Shown piece by piece: positions 8,874 through 16,892 of a stretch of DNA of 64,000 nucleotides (the first letter of the stretch is position 1; each line of letters opens with the position of its first letter). This stretch comes from Mesorhizobium qingshengii. Lineage in GTDB: Bacteria > Pseudomonadota > Alphaproteobacteria > Rhizobiales > Rhizobiaceae. The stretch is from NCBI RefSeq assembly GCF_027563465.1, contig NZ_JAPFQA010000003.1, positions 186,001 to 250,000 of the forward strand, written 5' to 3'. A program made the position numbers and the translations under genes. Below the pieces are notes generated by a model that saw only the letters and a list, made by a program, of their open reading frames with translations, was not told the origin of the DNA and ran no database searches.

Positions 8874-9341
8874 GTTCCCATCTTTCAGCCTTCAAAACGT
8901 GTGTCCAGACGTACCAAATGCCGAGAGTCGGCAATTGTCGATCACGACTGGTTGATGGTTGGTGCGCTGACCGCTCTGCCGGCGACCGCGACTTAGGGGC
9001 GAGGCTGTCGGAGCCTATGCAATCGGCAGGGCGCCACAGATGCGGCCAATTCGAATTACGGCATCGGCGTCGCCGGTTTGGCGTTCATGGCGGATGCACA
9101 AAGCCAACCGCAAGGCATGCCCAATCCGCCGCTCATCGATGCGATTGGCGGGCCGGGGCTGGTCAGGGCGGTAGAATTGGTGGCGCGCTGGCGACGCCGG
9201 TGAGCGGGCCCGGCAACCACGCCATCAGCAAGGCAGCCCGACCATCCCGGCCATCGCGGCGGTGGACGGATTCAGCCTGGCCTTGCCGGCCGGCCATTCA
9301 TCCCGGATGCCGCTATCGCGACCCGTTGGCGGGCATGCCGG
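8874..9341. other. Gene-poor gap
   Basis: There is no convincing gene between the unknown minus-strand protein and the SDR gene. A 157-codon frame at 8918-9391 is Arg/Ser-rich and looks like a chance GC-rich frame. A 38-codon frame at 9087-9203 (MADAQSQPQGMPNPP...), open in frame back to 8995, has more protein-like composition and might be a small gene or the remnant of one. No operator or terminator was recognised with confidence. Confidence 0.4.
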
Positions 9342-10100
9342 CTACATGCGCATCAGCAAGCCGCCATCGACAGCAAGCTCGATGCCGGTGATGTAGCTCG
9401 CCGCGTCGGAAAGCAGGAACAGGGCCGCGTTGGCCATGTCCTGCGGCGTGCCGATGCGGCCGAGCGGCGCGTAGCTCGCGACGGCCGAACGCTTTTCCTC
9501 GGTGTCCCAGCGCGCCTGCAGCGGGGTCAGCGCCATGCCGGGGCAGATGGCGTTGGAGCGGATGCGCTCGCCGGCCAGCTGCATGGCGAGCGATTTCGAC
9601 AGCGCGCAGACGCCGGCCTTCGAGGCCTGATAGGCGTCCTGCGGGTTGGCATCGCCGCGATACCACTGGATGGTTGAAAAGTGCACCATGGCACCACCGC
9701 GGCCGCCGGAGCGCATGTGGGGGACGACCGACCGCGCGGTGTGCACGAAGGACTTCAGATTGATCCTGAACACCTCGTCCCAGACGTCGAGATCCATTTC
9801 GAGAGCCGACTTGTCGCGACCGAACCACAACACGCCAGCGACATTGGCAAGATAGTCGATGCCGCCGCGCTCGCGGCCCGCCGTGCCGACGACCTGTTCG
9901 ACGAAGGCGGCGTCGGTGAGATCGCCCTGCGCGAAGGCGAGCCGGTCGTCATAGGAGGCGAGGGACGAAGGACGTGGCTTCACGTCGATGGCGGTGACGG
10001 AGGCGCCGGCATCGAGCAGCGCCAGCGTGATGGCTTCGCCCATGCCGCCGCCTGCCCCGGCGACGACCGCATGCCTGCCGGTGAAATCATAAACGATCAT
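9342..10100 (-). CDS. SDR-family NAD(P)-dependent dehydrogenase
   Basis: A 252-residue classical short-chain dehydrogenase. GAGGGMG (residues 15-21) is the Rossmann motif, NVAGV the structural NAG equivalent, and Ser142, Tyr157 and Lys161 (YQASK) the catalytic set. The start chosen is ATG 10100, preceded by GAGGGG; a longer frame to 10169 adds a non-conserved tail. The gene is divergent from the aldehyde dehydrogenase at 10242 and shares its regulatory gap, which carries ATGGAA motifs in both orientations. In this context it may oxidise a hydroxyl group of a gamma-glutamylated amino alcohol to the aldehyde. That substrate is inferred. Confidence 0.87.
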   Translation of the reverse strand: MIVYDFTGRHAVVAGAGGGMGEAITLALLDAGASVTAIDVKPRPSSLASYDDRLAFAQGDLTDAAFVEQVVGTAGRERGGIDYLANVAGVLWFGRDKSALEMDLDVWDEVFRINLKSFVHTARSVVPHMRSGGRGGAMVHFSTIQWYRGDANPQDAYQASKAGVCALSKSLAMQLAGERIRSNAICPGMALTPLQARWDTEEKRSAVASYAPLGRIGTPQDMANAALFLLSDAASYITGIELAVDGGLLMRM

Positions 10101-10157
10101 CTGCAACCCCTCATGTGCTCCGCCAATGCGCGATGTCAGGACAATAGGGGCGGATAA

Positions 10158-10202
10158 AAATTCCATCAAGCGGTATTAGAAAAAATTTGCCAAAATGGAA
10201 AA
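10158..10202. promoter_or_regulatory. Divergent operator candidate (ATGGAA motifs)
   Basis: AAATTCCAT (10158-10166) and ATGGAAAA (10195-10202) face each other in the gap between the divergent SDR and aldehyde dehydrogenase genes. The same ATGGAAAA octamer occurs twice before the ABC importer at 13307. The XRE-cupin regulator encoded between the two sites is the obvious candidate ligand. A-rich DNA in this gap also fits two back-to-back promoters. Confidence 0.5.
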
Positions 10203-10241
10203 TAGCGATATCGTGCCGGGATCGATCCTCTCTCAGCTCGA

Positions 10242-11666
10242 ATGGATTTCACGACCATGAACCTGCATTCCGGCGCGCGGACCTTCTCCGTGACCTCTCC
10301 CGTCGACGGCTCGACCTACACGACGCGTGCCTATGCCGATGGCGCCGCGATCGAGGCGGCGCTCGCCCGGGCCCGCGCCGCCTTGCCATCCTGGCGGCGG
10401 ATGCCGCTGGCCGACAGGCTGGCGATCCTGCTGCGCTTCGGCGAGGAGATGAAGGCGCGGGCAACGCCGCTGGCCGAGATGGTGGCATGGCAGATCGGCC
10501 GGCCCTTGTGGCAGGCCGACGAGACGCCGCGCCTGGCGCTGGTCGGACAGCTGCTTGCCGACATAGCGCCGGAGACGTTGGCCGACGTGCCTTACCCCTC
10601 GGACGAAACCATCCGCCGCTATGCACGGCCGGTTGCTGGCGGCCTGCATCTGTCGATCTGCGCCTGGAACTACCCGACAGCCATGCTAGGCTATCTCGTC
10701 ACCGCGCCGCTCGTGGCCGGCAATGTCGTGATCTTCAAGCATTCCCCGCAGACGCCCCTGATCGCCGAACTGGCCGAGGAAGCTTTCCGCGCCGTCGGCG
10801 GTCCCGAGGGCGTGTTCCAGAGCCTGCATCTCGATCATGCCGATGCCGAGCGCCTGATCGCGTCGGGCGCCTTCAACGCGGTGAACTTCATCGGTTCGGT
10901 CAATGGCGGCCGGCGCGTTCATGCCGCCGCCGCCGGCACTTTCACCCAGGTGCATCTCGAACTCGGCGGCAAGGATCCGACCTATGTCCGGGCCGACGCC
11001 GACCTCGAGGCGACAATCCCGCAGATCGCCGAAGGCACCTATTCCAATGCCGGCCAGTCCTGCTGCTCGGTCGAGCGCATCTATGTCGACAAGGCGATCC
11101 ATGACCGCTTTGTCGAAGCCCTGGTCGCCGAGACGGCGAAATGGACCATCGGCCATCCCTTTGGCGAGAAGCCGATGATCGGCCCGGTGGTGCGGGCGAG
11201 CGCCGCCGACACGATCCGCGATCTCACCGAACAGGCGGTACGGGCAGGGGCCCGGCGCCTGATGCCGCGGGACGGCACCCTCAAGGCGTCTGGCCTCGGG
11301 GCGGCCTATGTCGCGCCGGAAGTGCTGGTTGGCGTCGACCACAGCATGCAGATCATGCGCGACGAGCTGTTCGGGCCGGTGGCTTGCGTCCAGTCCGTCA
11401 GCGGCGACGAGCAGGCGATCGGCCTGATGAACGACAGCGATTTCGGCCTCAGCGCCAGTATCTGGACCAGGGATATCGAGCGCGGCGTGGCGCTGCTCGA
11501 CGAAGTCGAGGCCGGCACCGTCTATCTCAACCGCTGCGACCACGCCGACCTGTACCTGCCCTGGGGCGGCATCAAGAATTCCGGCCTTGGCCGCACCAAC
11601 GGCCGCGCCGGCCTGACGGAAGCGACTGCGGCGAAGGCCTATCATGTCCGCTCCGTCATCGGCTGA
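10242..11666 (+). CDS. Aldehyde dehydrogenase family protein
   Basis: A 474-residue NAD(P)-dependent aldehyde dehydrogenase of normal length. CAWNYPTAMLGYLVTAPLVAGN and FKHSPQTP form the cofactor site. VHLELGGKDPTYV holds the general base and NAGQSCCSVERIYV the nucleophile, Cys274, followed by a second Cys. WGGIKNSGLGR is near the C-terminus. It starts a gene run that continues with an amidohydrolase and an XRE-cupin regulator. By analogy with PuuC it would oxidise a gamma-glutamyl aminoaldehyde to the acid; the precise substrate is inferred from neighbours. A second ATG five codons in (MNLHSG) is an alternative start. Confidence 0.85.
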   Translation: MDFTTMNLHSGARTFSVTSPVDGSTYTTRAYADGAAIEAALARARAALPSWRRMPLADRLAILLRFGEEMKARATPLAEMVAWQIGRPLWQADETPRLALVGQLLADIAPETLADVPYPSDETIRRYARPVAGGLHLSICAWNYPTAMLGYLVTAPLVAGNVVIFKHSPQTPLIAELAEEAFRAVGGPEGVFQSLHLDHADAERLIASGAFNAVNFIGSVNGGRRVHAAAAGTFTQVHLELGGKDPTYVRADADLEATIPQIAEGTYSNAGQSCCSVERIYVDKAIHDRFVEALVAETAKWTIGHPFGEKPMIGPVVRASAADTIRDLTEQAVRAGARRLMPRDGTLKASGLGAAYVAPEVLVGVDHSMQIMRDELFGPVACVQSVSGDEQAIGLMNDSDFGLSASIWTRDIERGVALLDEVEAGTVYLNRCDHADLYLPWGGIKNSGLGRTNGRAGLTEATAAKAYHVRSVIG

Positions 11667-11682
11667 TCCGAGGAGCGGCAGG

Positions 11683-12486
11683 ATGAACGTGGCGAGCCTT
11701 GCAGGGCTTGATGATGCGACCATCACCGCGCTGGCCGCGGCCGGCGTCGAGCGGCTGCGCACGGAGGCGGCCAGCCCCTATCTGCTGATCGCCGAACATG
11801 CGGGCAATCTTGTGCCCGCGCCATGGCATGATCTTGGTCTGGCGATGCCCTATCTCGGCACGCATTTCGCCGTCGACATCGGCGTCGACGCCTTGACGCG
11901 CCGGCTCTCGCAAACGTTGCGGGCGCCGGCCGTGGTCGCGCATTATTCGCGCCTGTTCCTCGACTACAACCGCCCGGCCGGCGAGTGGGACTTCATGCGC
12001 CCGGATCTCGGCGGCATTCCGGTGTCCGGCAATCTGGCGCCCGATGCGACGGACCGCCGGCTGCGCACCCGTATTGCCTGGGAGCCGGTCGAACAGGCCA
12101 TCATCGAGGCGGCGGCGGGAAGGCAGGCGCTGATTTCGATCCATTCCTTCACCCCGGTGATGGGCGGCGTGCGGCGTAATGTCGACATCGGCGTGCTGTG
12201 GCGGGAGCCGTCGCCCTTCGTCACCTCGGTGCTGAAAACGCTTGGCGCGCAGGGTGCGGAGGCCGGGTTGAGGATCGGCGACAACGAGCCATATGACTGG
12301 CGTCAGGCCGTTGGCTATACGCTGAACCGGCACGGGCTCGAGCAAGGCAGGCCCTGCCTCTATCTCGAAGTCCGCAACGACCTGCTTTCCGATCCGGAAA
12401 CATTCGAACTCGTCAGCCGCACCCTGGAGGGTGCCTTTGCCACCGTCGCGATGTCGCTATGGCCAAAACCAGCCATAGCCGTCTAA
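11683..12486 (+). CDS. N-formylglutamate amidohydrolase family protein
   Basis: A 267-residue zinc-dependent hydrolase of the HutG2/N-formylglutamate amidohydrolase family. LLIAEHAGNLVP carries the first metal ligand region, AVDIGVDALTRRL and LFLDYNRP follow, and ISIHSFTPV and EVRNDLL complete the family pattern. ATG 11683 is chosen because GAGGAG sits seven bases before it; the frame extends to 11644 inside the aldehyde dehydrogenase gene. No histidine-degradation gene is near. In this cluster it would fit as the amide hydrolase that releases glutamate from a gamma-glutamyl product, the job PuuD does in putrescine breakdown. That role is inference. Confidence 0.82.
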   Translation: MNVASLAGLDDATITALAAAGVERLRTEAASPYLLIAEHAGNLVPAPWHDLGLAMPYLGTHFAVDIGVDALTRRLSQTLRAPAVVAHYSRLFLDYNRPAGEWDFMRPDLGGIPVSGNLAPDATDRRLRTRIAWEPVEQAIIEAAAGRQALISIHSFTPVMGGVRRNVDIGVLWREPSPFVTSVLKTLGAQGAEAGLRIGDNEPYDWRQAVGYTLNRHGLEQGRPCLYLEVRNDLLSDPETFELVSRTLEGAFATVAMSLWPKPAIAV

Positions 12487-12557
12487 AGGCTGGACGCTCC
12501 CATGCCACGCCGCTAGAGCTTGTCGAATTGGAAACACGGCAGCCAAGGGCGTGGGCG

Positions 12558-13142
12558 ATGCAGGGCAATGTGGGCAGCAAGATCCGGGATGCGCGCAAGG
12601 AGCGCAACATCACGCTGCGCGATCTCAGCGAACGCTCCGGCCTTTCGGTGTCGCAACTGTCGAAGCTCGAGAACGGCAAGGCCCGCCTGACGGTCGACGT
12701 CGCGCTGATGATCGCCGGCGTGCTGCATGTGCCGGTGGCATCCTTCCTGTTCAGCCCGAAGCCGGGCATGCAGGCACGACGCTCGATCACGCGCGCTGGC
12801 AGCGGCATCCTGCATCAGGGCAATGCAATGGAATTCGAGGTCCTGTGCAGCGATTTTCGCGACAAGACCAACATTTTCTGGCGTGTCACGCTGCGGGCGA
12901 AGAGCTTCGAGGAAAATGGCGGCTGGCGCAGCCATTCGGGCGAAGAGTTCATCCACGTGCTCAGCGGCAGCCTGGAACTGCACACCATCCACTATGACCC
13001 GACGGTGCTGCAGCCGGGCGACAGCATCCTGTTCGACGGCGAAATGCAGCATGCCTATGTCGCGCTGGGCGACGAGCCGGTCGTCATGCTGATGTCGAAC
13101 ACCGTGCCGCGCGACGGGCTTCCGGCCGGCGCCGGGGTCTGA
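12558..13142 (+). CDS. XRE-family regulator with C-terminal cupin (PuuR-like)
   Basis: A 194-residue repressor-type protein. An XRE helix-turn-helix occupies residues about 4-58 (IRDARKERNITLRDLSERSGLSVSQLSKLENGK) and a cupin domain residues about 110-190 (HSGEEFIHVLSGSLELH, LQPGDSILFDGEMQHAY). This is the build of PuuR and related regulators of polyamine and amino-acid metabolism. The frame extends to ATG 12459, overlapping the previous gene, but the extra codons (CTA, AGG, ACA, CGT) are unlike the neighbours, so I prefer 12558, which puts the HTH at the N-terminus. ATGGAAAA motifs on both sides of this gene are its likely operators. Confidence 0.85.
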   Translation: MQGNVGSKIRDARKERNITLRDLSERSGLSVSQLSKLENGKARLTVDVALMIAGVLHVPVASFLFSPKPGMQARRSITRAGSGILHQGNAMEFEVLCSDFRDKTNIFWRVTLRAKSFEENGGWRSHSGEEFIHVLSGSLELHTIHYDPTVLQPGDSILFDGEMQHAYVALGDEPVVMLMSNTVPRDGLPAGAGV

Positions 13143-13207
13143 TCCTGGTCGGTCGGACCCGGGGGATTCCGGCCGCAAAACGCGGCGTCTCAAGAATATT
13201 TTCTAAA

Positions 13208-13234
13208 ATGGAAAAAAATACTTGTTATGGAAAA
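13208..13234 (+). promoter_or_regulatory. Tandem ATGGAAAA operator candidate
   Basis: ATGGAAAA occurs at 13208-13215 and again at 13227-13234, a 19-bp step or about two helical turns, roughly 75-100 bp before the importer start at 13307. The same octamer lies before the aldehyde dehydrogenase at 10195. Repetition in two promoters of one module supports a shared regulator, probably the XRE-cupin protein just upstream. Confidence 0.5.
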
Positions 13235-13306
13235 GTCGGAGGTCTAGCATCCTGTTGACCGGCCGACAGGAGAAATAGCCATCGACCGGGATGGGAGATG
13301 TGACCG

Positions 13307-14032
13307 ATGCTGTCGGTTGAGTCAGTCAGCAAGACCTTTGGCGGCGTGCAGGCCCTGCGCGGTGCCTCGCTGTCCTGCGAGGCCGGCGAAATCCTCGGCC
13401 TTATCGGCCCCAACGGCGCCGGCAAGTCCACCCTGGTCAATGCCATTTCCGGCGTGCTCAAGCCCGACACCGGCAGTGTCCGGCTGGCAGGCAGGGAAAT
13501 CACCGGCCACGGCCCCGAGCATTGCGCGCGGGCAGGGGTTGCGCGCACGTTCCAGACCATCCGGCTGTTCAGGGAATTGACCGTTCGGCAGAATGTCGAG
13601 GTCGCCCATATCACCTGCCAGTCCGTTCGGCCGGATGCCGCGGCACGCATCGGTGTCGACCAGCTGCTCGCCCAGTATCAACTGGACAGCTTCGCCGACG
13701 TTCCGGCCGGCACGCTTTCCTATGGCAGCCAGCGCCGGCTCGAAATCGCCCGCGCGCTGGCGTTGGGTCCGTCGCTGCTGCTGCTCGACGAGCCCGCGGC
13801 CGGCCTCAATGAAGGCGAGTCCGAGACGCTGGCGTTGGCGATCGAAGGCATTCGCCGCGATGTCGGCTGCGCCACCATCGTCATCGATCACGATCTGCGC
13901 TTCATCAACCGGCTTTGCGACCGGCTCTGCGTCATGGACCAGGGCCAGGTGATCGCCTCCGGGCAGACCGAAGCGGTGTGGCGCGATCCGCGCGTCATCG
14001 AGGTTTATGTCGGGCAGTCCGAGACATCGTGA
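13307..14032 (+). CDS. Branched-chain-type ABC importer, ATP-binding protein (LivG-like)
   Basis: A 241-residue ATPase. Walker A is GPNGAGKST, the signature loop appears as LSYGSQRRLEIARAL (a variant of LSGGQ), Walker B is LLLLDEPAAGLNEGE and the switch His is in IVIDHDLRFI. It belongs to the LivG branch, where the N-terminal strand VSKTFGGVQALRGASL is typical. It is the first of five importer genes (ATPase, binding protein, ATPase, two permeases) followed by a glutamine-synthetase-like gene. The solute is unlikely to be just leucine given the catabolic neighbours; the amine substrate of the module is the better guess. Confidence 0.9.
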   Translation: MLSVESVSKTFGGVQALRGASLSCEAGEILGLIGPNGAGKSTLVNAISGVLKPDTGSVRLAGREITGHGPEHCARAGVARTFQTIRLFRELTVRQNVEVAHITCQSVRPDAAARIGVDQLLAQYQLDSFADVPAGTLSYGSQRRLEIARALALGPSLLLLDEPAAGLNEGESETLALAIEGIRRDVGCATIVIDHDLRFINRLCDRLCVMDQGQVIASGQTEAVWRDPRVIEVYVGQSETS

Positions 14033-14076
14033 CGGCGCCCCGGAACGGCAACAACAAGGGAGAAGGAGGGGTTCAA

Positions 14077-15231
14077 ATGGACAAGATGATTCTGGGAGCC
14101 GCGATCGTCGCGGCGGGACTTTCGCAGGTGGCGCATGCTGGTGCCGCCGACCTGAAGATCGGGCTCGCGGTGGCGATGACCGGCACTTACGCACCCTACA
14201 GCGAGGCCGAAGGCGCGCGCTGCATGGCCGACAGGCTGAACAAGGCCGCAGGCGCCGGTGATCCCAAGATCGAGCTGATGATCGAGGACAATCGTTCCGA
14301 TCCGCAGCTTTCGGTTTCGCTCGGCCAGAAATTCCTCGATGCCGGCGCGCAGATCATCACCGGCGTGCCGTTCCCGGACGCGCTGATCCCGACCGCGCAG
14401 ATCGCGGCGCCCTACGGCGCCACGGTCTTCTCGGCGCCGAACACGCAGCTCGAGATGCAGCAGGCTGGCCTCGACAATTTCATCGCCGGCGCGGTGCCCG
14501 ATCCGATCAATGCCGCGGCGACAGCCAACGCGCTCTACGGCAAGGGCGCGCGCAGCGTGGCGCTGATGGTCTCGCCCGATGCCGGTTCCTATTCGGAAAA
14601 ACTGCCGGAATGGTTCGGCGAGGTGTTCGAGCATCTCGGCGGCAAGGTTGTCTCCAAGCTCAACTATTCCTGGGGCACCACCGACTGGTCGCCGCAGATC
14701 GCCAGCATCAAGGCCTTGCCGCAGAAGCCGGACGCCATCCACATCTGCGGTGTGCTGCCGGATGTCGGCATTTTCATCCGCCAGTTGCGCGCCAATGGCT
14801 ATGACGGCTGGGTCGCCGGCTGCGACGCCTTCGACGACAAGTCGCTGGAAGGCACCGTCGGCGATCCGGCGTCGCTGGAAAAGGTGATGTTCGCCACCCA
14901 TGGCGCGACCGGCGTCGACAGCCCGATCGACAAGTTCCTGGCCCAGTGCAAGGCCGATGGCTACAAGATCAACGGCATCTTCGACGCGCTCGGCGCCGAC
15001 ATGGTCCAGATCAGCTACGAAGCGGCGAAGAAGTCGGGCACCGTCGAGCCCGCCGCCTTGCGCGAGGCGATCCGCGCGCCGGGTGGCTATCCCGGCACCA
15101 CGGCGCCAGTCATTTCTTTCGCCGAGAAGAAGGGCTACCCGGTGAAGGCCGTGCCGGTGATGGGGTTCTCGAACGGCAAGCGGGTGCTGATCACCGATAC
15201 GCCGCCGACCTTCGTCCCGGCGCTGAACTGA
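14077..15231 (+). CDS. Branched-chain-type ABC importer, periplasmic substrate-binding protein
   Basis: A 384-residue type I periplasmic binding protein with an N-terminal signal sequence of about 22 residues ending near AHAGA. The mature part opens DLKIGLAVAMTGTYAPYSEAEG, the usual LivJ/LivK-like start, followed by IELMIEDNRSDPQ and a two-lobed alternation (VALMVSPDAGSYSEKLPEWF). ATG 14077 follows a strong AGGAGG; the open frame extends further upstream but without a ribosome site. It selects the solute for the importer at 13307-17993. The ligand cannot be read from the sequence. Confidence 0.9.
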   Translation: MDKMILGAAIVAAGLSQVAHAGAADLKIGLAVAMTGTYAPYSEAEGARCMADRLNKAAGAGDPKIELMIEDNRSDPQLSVSLGQKFLDAGAQIITGVPFPDALIPTAQIAAPYGATVFSAPNTQLEMQQAGLDNFIAGAVPDPINAAATANALYGKGARSVALMVSPDAGSYSEKLPEWFGEVFEHLGGKVVSKLNYSWGTTDWSPQIASIKALPQKPDAIHICGVLPDVGIFIRQLRANGYDGWVAGCDAFDDKSLEGTVGDPASLEKVMFATHGATGVDSPIDKFLAQCKADGYKINGIFDALGADMVQISYEAAKKSGTVEPAALREAIRAPGGYPGTTAPVISFAEKKGYPVKAVPVMGFSNGKRVLITDTPPTFVPALN

Positions 15232-15277
15232 GGCAGGCAAGGATGATGGATCGAGCCTTCGCAGCGCAGGCCCCGTC

Positions 15278-15982
15278 GTGCTGACGGTCGACAATCTGGT
15301 CGTCCGCTATGGCGCGGTGACGGCGGTGCGTGACCTCAGCCTGAAGGTCGGGCGGGGCGAACTTGTCGCCCTGCTCGGTCCCAACGGTGCCGGCAAGAGC
15401 TCGACCATCAACGCGCTGACTGGTCTGGTCACGCCGGCCTCCGGCCGCATCGTTCTCGACGGTCAGGACATCTCGCGGGTCCGCACCGAGGACCGCATTC
15501 GAGCCGGGCTGACCTCGACGCCGGAGGGCCGGCACATCTTCGCCAATCTGACGGTCGGCGAGAACCTGCGGCTCGGTGCGGCGACACGGCGTGACCCGAA
15601 AGGGGTACGCCAGGACATCGAGCGCTTCCTGGCGCTGTTTCCCGTGCTTTCCGAACGCTACGGGCAAGCGGCCGGCACGCTTTCGGGTGGCGAGCAGCAA
15701 ATGCTGGCTATCGCCCGGTCGCTAATGTCGCGGCCGAAGCTGCTTCTGCTCGACGAACCGTCGCTGGGACTGGCGCCGAAGATCGTGGTGCAGATCTTCG
15801 ATTTCATCGGCGAGCTCAAGGCGGAGGGGCTGACGCTGCTGGTGGTCGAGCAGAACGCCAAGCAGGCGCTTCGTTTCGCGGACCGCGTCTATGTCGTCAG
15901 CGCCGGTACGCTTCGTCACAGCGGGCCGCCGGCAGGCCTCGCCGACGAACACGGCCTCTTCAATCTCTATATTGGCGGGTAG
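15278..15982 (+). CDS. Branched-chain-type ABC importer, ATP-binding protein (LivF-like)
   Basis: A 234-residue second ATPase starting at GTG 15278. It has Walker A GPNGAGKSS, the LivF-typical GLTSTPEGRHIFANLTVGENL, signature LSGGEQQMLAIARSL and Walker B LLLLDEPSLGLAP. Paired LivG and LivF ATPases are standard for this importer family. It is 46 bp after the binding-protein gene and followed nine bases later by the first permease. Confidence 0.9.
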   Translation: MLTVDNLVVRYGAVTAVRDLSLKVGRGELVALLGPNGAGKSSTINALTGLVTPASGRIVLDGQDISRVRTEDRIRAGLTSTPEGRHIFANLTVGENLRLGAATRRDPKGVRQDIERFLALFPVLSERYGQAAGTLSGGEQQMLAIARSLMSRPKLLLLDEPSLGLAPKIVVQIFDFIGELKAEGLTLLVVEQNAKQALRFADRVYVVSAGTLRHSGPPAGLADEHGLFNLYIGG

Positions 15983-15990
15983 GCGGCGAC

Positions 15991-16890
15991 ATGGACTATG
16001 CCTTGCAGCAGCTTCTCAACGCGCTGGCCTTCGGCGCGGAATATTCGCTGGTCGCGCTCGGCCTCGCCGTGGTGTTCTCGATCATGGGCCTGGTCAATTT
16101 CGCGCATGGCGAAATCATCGGCGTCTCCGCCTACAGCGTGTTCCTGGCGGCGGCACTTGGGCTGACGTCGCCGATCGTCGCCGTACTCCTCGCCGTCGCC
16201 GCCGCCGCACTGGCGGCGATCGCCTTCGAGCGGGTGGCGTTCCGGCCGGTGCGCTACGCGCCGACGACGACAGGGTTGCTGACCGCCTTCGGCGTCAGCA
16301 TCGTGGTGCAGAACCTGTTCATGCTGCTGATCTCGCCAAAGCCGCAGTCAGTCTCGATCCTCAACGGGTTGAACCAGATGTGGTTCTTCGGCCCGTTTGC
16401 TGTGTCGTCGCTGCAGGTGATGGAACTCGTCGTTTCCGGCCTGACCATTCTGGCGCTGGTGCTCTTCCTCAACCGCTCGACGCTTGGTCTGGCCATCCGC
16501 GCGGCATCGCGCGATTTCGCCACCGTGCGGCTGATGGGGATCAGGGCAAACCGGGTGATTGCAACGGCCTTCGCGATCTCGGGCGCGCTGGCGGGCATCG
16601 CCGCCGTGTTCATCATCGCGCGGCGTGGCAGCGTTTCGCCCGATCTCGGCTTCAGCCTGGTGCTGAAGGCATTCGTCGCCTGTGTGATCGGCGGCTTCGG
16701 CTCGCTGGCGGGAGCGGCGGCCGGCGGCATGTTGCTCGGCTTCATCGAGGTTGGCCTGCTCGTCGCGCTGCCGCAGGAATATGGGGGCTTCAAGGATGCG
16801 CTCACCTACGTGATCATCGTCGCGCTGCTTGTCTACCGGCCGGAAGGCCTGCTCGGCCAGCGGGTCGAACTCGGCGACAAGGAGATTTAA
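15991..16890 (+). CDS. Branched-chain-type ABC importer, permease (LivH-like)
   Basis: A 299-residue integral membrane protein with about eight hydrophobic segments. FSIMGLVNFAHGEIIGVSAY is the conserved LivH N-terminal motif. GLAIRAASRDFATVRLMGIRANRVIATAFAIS is the EAA-like cytoplasmic loop that contacts the ATPases, and PEGLLGQRVE closes the family pattern. It forms the channel together with the next gene product, whose GTG starts two bases after this stop. Confidence 0.9.
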   Translation: MDYALQQLLNALAFGAEYSLVALGLAVVFSIMGLVNFAHGEIIGVSAYSVFLAAALGLTSPIVAVLLAVAAAALAAIAFERVAFRPVRYAPTTTGLLTAFGVSIVVQNLFMLLISPKPQSVSILNGLNQMWFFGPFAVSSLQVMELVVSGLTILALVLFLNRSTLGLAIRAASRDFATVRLMGIRANRVIATAFAISGALAGIAAVFIIARRGSVSPDLGFSLVLKAFVACVIGGFGSLAGAAAGGMLLGFIEVGLLVALPQEYGGFKDALTYVIIVALLVYRPEGLLGQRVELGDKEI

Positions 16891-16892
16891 GG

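Noticed and set aside
8918..9391. 157-codon frame in the gap before the SDR gene
   Set aside because: Arg/Ser/Pro-rich composition, no motif, and it overlaps the SDR gene end.
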